Of a stretch of DNA of 64,000 bases, positions 60,152 to 64,000 are shown piece by piece; the stretch's first letter is position 1, and the number at the start of each line of letters is the position of its first letter. The notes under the pieces were generated by a model. It was not told the DNA's origin and searched no databases. It worked only from the letters and a program-made list of their open reading frames with translations. Source of the DNA: Mycobacterium basiliense (GTDB lineage: Bacteria; Actinomycetota; Actinomycetes; Mycobacteriales; Mycobacteriaceae); assembly GCF_900292015.1 (NCBI RefSeq), contig NZ_LR130759.1:744001-808000 (forward strand). Reading direction: 5' to 3'. Made by a program: the position numbers and the translations under genes.

Positions 60152-62325
60152 CGCACGCGATTCCCGCCCCGCAGGCCGCCTGCGGCCAGCCGATTAGCCG
60201 GGTGGACGGCCCGTTGAAGGTCACCGGCAACGCTCGTTACGCCGCAGACAACCAGCTACCCGGAATGGTGTACGCCGCGCTGGTCTGCAGCACCGTCGCG
60301 TGCGGCGACGTGGTGCGGGTGGATACCGGTGCCGCACTTCGACACGGTGATGTGCTTGCGGTGTTTACCGACTTCGCCGGGATCAAGTTGTCGTTCGATA
60401 TCCGCCAGGTTGCCTTCTTTGGCCAGCCGGTCGCCGTGGTGGTTGCCAGGACCCTCGAGGCGGCGGCCCACGGGGTGACGCTGGTCGATGTCCGGTATTC
60501 GCCTCGGGCGCACCTGACGGACATCGATTCGCCGCAGGCGGTTGCGCGGCCCGGGCGTCATATCCGCGACTACGTCCGCGGTGCCCCGGATGCGGCGATT
60601 CGTCGTGCTTCGGTGGTGACCGACCTCGAGTTCAGCATTGCCCGCAACAATCACGAACCCGTCGAACTGCCAGCCACCATCGCGAAGTGGGACGGCGACC
60701 GGCTCACTGTTTGGGACAAGGTTCAAGACATCAGCGCGGCGCAGCAGTCCTATGCGGACGCGATGGGGGTGCCGCGCGAGAATGTGCGCGTGATCTCGCC
60801 GTTCGTTGGTGGCGCCTTCGGCAGCGCCGCCCGGACCTGGCCGCATCAATTGCTGACCGCATTCGCCGCCCGGCGCATCCGACGACCCGTCAAGTTGGTG
60901 CTGACCCGTCAGCAGATGCACAGCGGAATCGGTTTTCGACCGGCCAGCCGGCAGCGGCTGACGATCGGGGCGGACCAATCCGGACGCATCGATGTCATCA
61001 TCCACGAGGGACGTACGGAATCGGCCAGGTACGCCGCCTATGAGGACGGATTGGTCCGCAGCCCGCAGCTCGTCTACCGCTCGGCCAACATGCGTTCTAC
61101 GTATCACGTTGTGCCGCTGGACATCAACCAGCCATGGTTCATGCGGGGGCCGGGCGCGGTTACCGGAGCCTTTGCCCTCGAGTGCTGCATGGACGATCTT
61201 GCGAATCGGCTGGCCATCGACCCGATCGAGTTGCGCCTGCGCAACGAAACCGATATTGACCAGATCAACGGAATACCATTTTCCACCAGGCGGCTCACCG
61301 ACTGTCTCACCCGAGGGGCGGCGGACTTCGGTTGGGGCCGCCGCAATCCGGTTGCCGGGGCCACCCGCGACGGCGAATCCCTGGTCGGGATGGGTGTGGC
61401 GGCTGCGGCGTACTACTCCTATCGGACTGAATGCTCATCCATCGCACGGGTTTTCGCTGACGGCACTGCAGAGGTGCAAAGTGGAACCAGTGATATGGGG
61501 CCTGGCACCTACACGTCGATGACGCAGGTCGCAGCGGATGCCCTCGGTATGCCGTTGAGCCGGGTGCGATTCGCCCTGGGTGATAGCAACTTCCCTCCGG
61601 CGCCGCCGCACTCGGCATCGCGGACCATGGCAAGTGTGGGTTCTTCGGTGTTCACCGCGGCAAATATGCTGCGCGACAAGTTCATTCGCGCCGCGGTGAC
61701 CGACCCGGGATCGCCACTCAACGGGCTGCGGCCGGAGAATGTGGCGGTCGCCGATGGCTACATGTTTTCCACGCTGGCGGGGGCCGGGCCCGAGCGCGGC
61801 GAGTCGTATCAGGAGCTGTTGCGCCGCCGCGGCTGGTCGGTGCTGTACGTCGCGCAGACCTGGACGCCGGGCACTGCCGAGGACAACTACTCCACCTACG
61901 CCTATGGAGCGGTGTTTGCCGAAGTCACCGTCGACTCATTGCTGCCGGTGGTGCGGATCCGACGGGTGCATGCGTGCTATGACGTGGGCCGGGTGGTCAA
62001 TCCCAAACTCGCGCGCAGTCAGGCGATCGGCGGCATGGTCGGAGGGATTGGGATGGCGTTGTTGGAAGCGGGCGAAATGGATCACCGACAAGGCCGAGTA
62101 ATCAACGCGACGATGTCGGATTACCTGGTTCCGGTCAACGGCGATGTGCCCGCGCTGGAGGCAACCTTCTTGCCTGCCGAAGACAAGATTGCCAATCCGA
62201 TCGGTGTCAAGGGCCTGGGTGAGCTGGTGATCGTCGGGGTTCCCGCCGCGATCGCCAACGCGGTGTTCAACGCCACCGGCAGACGAGTCACCGAGTTGCC
62301 GATCACGGTAGAGAAGCTGCTCTAA
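60148..62325 (+). CDS. paoC: aldehyde oxidoreductase molybdopterin subunit (PaoC/YagR type)
   Basis: A 725-residue molybdenum-binding subunit. Conserved regions: FVGGAFGSAARTWPHQ, MRGPGAVTGAFALE, HSASRTMASVGSSVF and the active-site GVKGLGELVIVGVP, in which Glu692 aligns with the catalytic Glu of E. coli PaoC. It likely oxidises aldehydes with molybdopterin cytosine dinucleotide. It is exported as a complex with the Tat-signal-bearing PaoA. No paoD/XdhC-type insertion factor is seen nearby. H37Rv has no such operon at this place as I recall. Confidence 0.88.
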   Translation: MTHAIPAPQAACGQPISRVDGPLKVTGNARYAADNQLPGMVYAALVCSTVACGDVVRVDTGAALRHGDVLAVFTDFAGIKLSFDIRQVAFFGQPVAVVVARTLEAAAHGVTLVDVRYSPRAHLTDIDSPQAVARPGRHIRDYVRGAPDAAIRRASVVTDLEFSIARNNHEPVELPATIAKWDGDRLTVWDKVQDISAAQQSYADAMGVPRENVRVISPFVGGAFGSAARTWPHQLLTAFAARRIRRPVKLVLTRQQMHSGIGFRPASRQRLTIGADQSGRIDVIIHEGRTESARYAAYEDGLVRSPQLVYRSANMRSTYHVVPLDINQPWFMRGPGAVTGAFALECCMDDLANRLAIDPIELRLRNETDIDQINGIPFSTRRLTDCLTRGAADFGWGRRNPVAGATRDGESLVGMGVAAAAYYSYRTECSSIARVFADGTAEVQSGTSDMGPGTYTSMTQVAADALGMPLSRVRFALGDSNFPPAPPHSASRTMASVGSSVFTAANMLRDKFIRAAVTDPGSPLNGLRPENVAVADGYMFSTLAGAGPERGESYQELLRRRGWSVLYVAQTWTPGTAEDNYSTYAYGAVFAEVTVDSLLPVVRIRRVHACYDVGRVVNPKLARSQAIGGMVGGIGMALLEAGEMDHRQGRVINATMSDYLVPVNGDVPALEATFLPAEDKIANPIGVKGLGELVIVGVPAAIANAVFNATGRRVTELPITVEKLL

Positions 62326-62720
62326 GCGATCACCGCGACCGAACCGCCTTGTTTGGCGGCTGAGCCCGATCGACGTCAGGTTACGCGAGGTTTGCGGATT
62401 GATGATGTGCTGCTGCTCTGCGGAAATCCTCCCGCAAATCCTCCCGCAGCAGCTGCGGTGAGTACTACGTTTACCCGATGGGCCGGCGAGTGGGACGTGG
62501 CCACGTAACAAGGTTTAGGCGAAAACCGAAATGCTTTTTGCAGGCCAGCGGTAGCGTCTACGCTGCTAGCACAACTAACCATCAGATTCGCGATGAGCGT
62601 GGGGATTTTCAGGAGGTACGAGTTCGCGCGACGGGTCCCCGGCCAGCTCCTACCCAGGAGCCGCGGAGGGCGCGTTCGCTTGAACCAAGCAATGTTGTGG
62701 CCCGGTGACCGAGCACGAGG
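62326..62720. other. intergenic region between paoC and mmpS2
   Basis: 395 bases without a gene I can support. A small hairpin (CCGCC-TTGTTT-GGCGG, 62344-62359) follows paoC. A 12-base tandem repeat AAATCCTCCCGC (62424-62435, 62436-62447) and the perfect palindrome CCGCAGC-A-GCTGCGG (62444-62458) adjoin it. The mmpS2 promoter should lie in the last 150 bases. Confidence 0.5.
62344..62359 (+). terminator. small hairpin after paoC
   Basis: CCGCC and GGCGG pair around TTGTTT, 18 bases after the paoC stop. It is short and has no T-run after it, so this is only a weak terminator candidate. Confidence 0.35.
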
Positions 62721-62726
62721 GTGAGG

Positions 62727-63164
62727 ATGAATCCGGTTGCGAACTGGATGAAACGAGTATGGCTGTTGCTTGCTGTCGTCGCCGTGGCCGTTGTTGCGGG
62801 GCTTGGCATCTACCGGCTTCATCGCGTCTTCGGCTCTCACGAGCAACCAGTCGTCCAGGAAGAGGCTGATACCGATATCCCGCAGTTCGACCCGAAGCGC
62901 GTGACCTACGAAGTCTTTGGCCCCGCCAGCACGGCACGGATTGCCTACCTGGACCCTGATGCCCACGTGCGGCAACTGTCAAACATTCCGTTGCCGTGGT
63001 CGCAAACCGTGACGACCACGCTGCCCGCGGTGACGGTGAACCTGCTGGCACAAAGTGATGGGAACGAGCTCAGCTGTCGAATCCTGGTCAACGGCGACGT
63101 CAAGGACGAGAGGTCGGTGTCCAGACCGAAAGCCTTGACGTTCTGCGAGGTGACCTCCGCATGA
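62727..63164 (+). CDS. mmpS2: MmpS2-type membrane protein
   Basis: A 145-residue MmpS protein from ATG 62727 after GAGGGTGAGG (a GTG at 62721 would add two residues). One membrane helix ([19 protein letters not shown]), then the periplasmic domain with [18 protein letters not shown] and ends [17 protein letters not shown] ([12 protein letters not shown]). It is followed by mmpL2 with a 4-base overlap. The symbol rests on synteny with serB1 and on its weaker similarity to the other two MmpS proteins of the window. Confidence 0.82.
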   Translation: MNPVANWMKRVWLLLAVVAVAVVAGLGIYRLHRVFGSHEQPVVQEEADTDIPQFDPKRVTYEVFGPASTARIAYLDPDAHVRQLSNIPLPWSQTVTTTLPAVTVNLLAQSDGNELSCRILVNGDVKDERSVSRPKALTFCEVTSA

Positions 63165-64000
63165 CCGAAGGCCAGCCCACCGCGCCCGCAAAGCGTCCTT
63201 TCCTGCCCCGAATGATCCGTCGGTTCGCGGTGCTGATCTTGCTGCTGTGGCTAGGGTTCACCGCGTTCGTCAACCTCGCCGTTCCGCAATTGGAAGTGGT
63301 GGGGAAGGCGCATTCGGTCTCGATGAGTCCCAGCGACGCCGAGTCGATTCAGGCGATCAAACATGTGGGCCAGGTTTTCCATGAGTTTGATTCCGATAAT
63401 GCGGTCACGATCGTGCTGGAGAGCACCACGCCATTAGGTGACGAGGCCCACCAGTTCTATAACCGGCTGATAAAAAGACTCTCGGCCGATACCAAGCATG
63501 TCGCACACGTCCAGGACTTCTGGGGTGATCCGTTGACGGCGCTGGGGTCGCAAAGCGCGGACGATAAAGCCGCGTACGTTGTGATCTACCTCGTCGGCAA
63601 CAACGAAACGGAGGCTTATAAATCGGTCCACGCCGTGCGGGATATCGTGGATACCACACCGCCGCCCCACGGAGTGAAGGCTTACGTCACCGGGCCTTCG
63701 GCCCTCAACGCCGATCAGGCCGAGGCCGGCGACAAGAGTATTGCCAAGGTCACCGCTATCACCAGTCTGGTTATCGCGGTTATGCTGCTTTTCATTTATC
63801 GCTCTGTGGTCACCGCGCTTCTGGTTCTAGTGATGGTGGGAATAGACTTGGGCGCGATCCGCGGTACTGTCGCCTTGCTTGCCAACTATGATGTCTTTAG
63901 CCTTTCCACCTTTTCGACCAACCTGCTCGTTCTTCTGGCTATCGCGGCCACCACCGACTACGCGATATTCATGCTCGGGCGTTATCACGAGGCGCGCAAC
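63161..64000 (+). CDS. mmpL2: MmpL2-type RND transporter, 5' part only
   Basis: 280 codons from ATG 63161, running off the window. The N-terminal helix ([20 protein letters not shown]), the first periplasmic domain ([33 protein letters not shown]), and the first transmembrane bundle up to [21 protein letters not shown] are visible; the Asp-Tyr pair is intact. It is the third MmpL of the window and is less similar to the other two than they are to each other. Cargo unknown. Confidence 0.88.
   Translation, partial: MTEGQPTAPAKRPFLPRMIRRFAVLILLLWLGFTAFVNLAVPQLEVVGKAHSVSMSPSDAESIQAIKHVGQVFHEFDSDNAVTIVLESTTPLGDEAHQFYNRLIKRLSADTKHVAHVQDFWGDPLTALGSQSADDKAAYVVIYLVGNNETEAYKSVHAVRDIVDTTPPPHGVKAYVTGPSALNADQAEAGDKSIAKVTAITSLVIAVMLLFIYRSVVTALLVLVMVGIDLGAIRGTVALLANYDVFSLSTFSTNLLVLLAIAATTDYAIFMLGRYHEARN

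Overview
The window is a chromosomal segment of a slow-growing Mycobacterium close to, but not inside, the M. tuberculosis complex. The GC-rich sequence, the near-continuous gene order matching what I remember of the M. tuberculosis H37Rv Rv0449c-Rv0507 interval, and mycobacterial hallmarks (mmpS/mmpL, hbhA, mshA, mycolic acid methyltransferases, senX3-regX3 with MIRU repeats) all point there. Remembered M. tuberculosis proteins look roughly 80-90% identical to those read here (CmaA2, Icl1), which argues against the complex itself; I cannot name the species. Statements about H37Rv gene order are from memory, not from a search.

Layout. 1-10.1 kb: a partial FAD oxidoreductase, then mmpS4-mmpL4 (minus strand) diverging from a TetR gene that is followed by a second mmpS-mmpL pair, then the secreted siderophore-export factor (Rv0455c type). 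10.1-20 kb: echA2, a prolyl oligopeptidase with a repeat-coded N-terminus, aldehyde dehydrogenase/DUF779, small membrane proteins, lpdC, an AhpD-like protein and RamB. 20-24.6 kb: thioesterase, icl1, fadB2 and umaA, i.e. fatty acid/C2 metabolism next to its regulator. 24.5-30.7 kb: pcaA, MadR-type TetR, DUF445, an XRE regulator, hbhA, two small proteins, deoC. 30.7-40.8 kb: LmeA-like protein, nitrilase-family amidase, DUF2505, murB, the L,D-transpeptidase lprQ, an SDR, a ROK regulator, mshA, a YbjN-like protein, gpm1. 40.9-43.1 kb: senX3-regX3 separated by five MIRU-type repeats. 43.1-58.2 kb: GMC oxidoreductase operon, GntR/FadR regulator, a cysteine-rich protein, ppx, proC, a small HTH protein, the 33-residue ribosomal protein bS22, galE2-like SDR, acyltransferase, cmaA2, a HadA-like dehydratase and serB1. 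58.5-62.3 kb: a three-gene Tat-exported molybdo-flavoenzyme operon (PaoABC type). 62.7-64 kb: mmpS2 and the start of mmpL2.

Themes. (i) Envelope lipid and siderophore traffic: three MmpS/MmpL pairs, Rv0455c, three mycolic acid methyltransferases, a HadA-like protein, a PlsC-like acyltransferase. (ii) C2/fatty-acid catabolism: icl1, fadB2, lpdC, RamB, echA2. (iii) Cell wall and redox: murB, LdtMt5, mshA. The accessory differences from H37Rv are the additional tetR-linked mmpS/mmpL pair where PPE11 would sit, the paoABC operon between serB1 and mmpS2, and the lack of mazEF1 and of the LysE-type gene between Rv0487 and gpm1. I saw no tRNA, rRNA, insertion sequence, prophage or CRISPR array.
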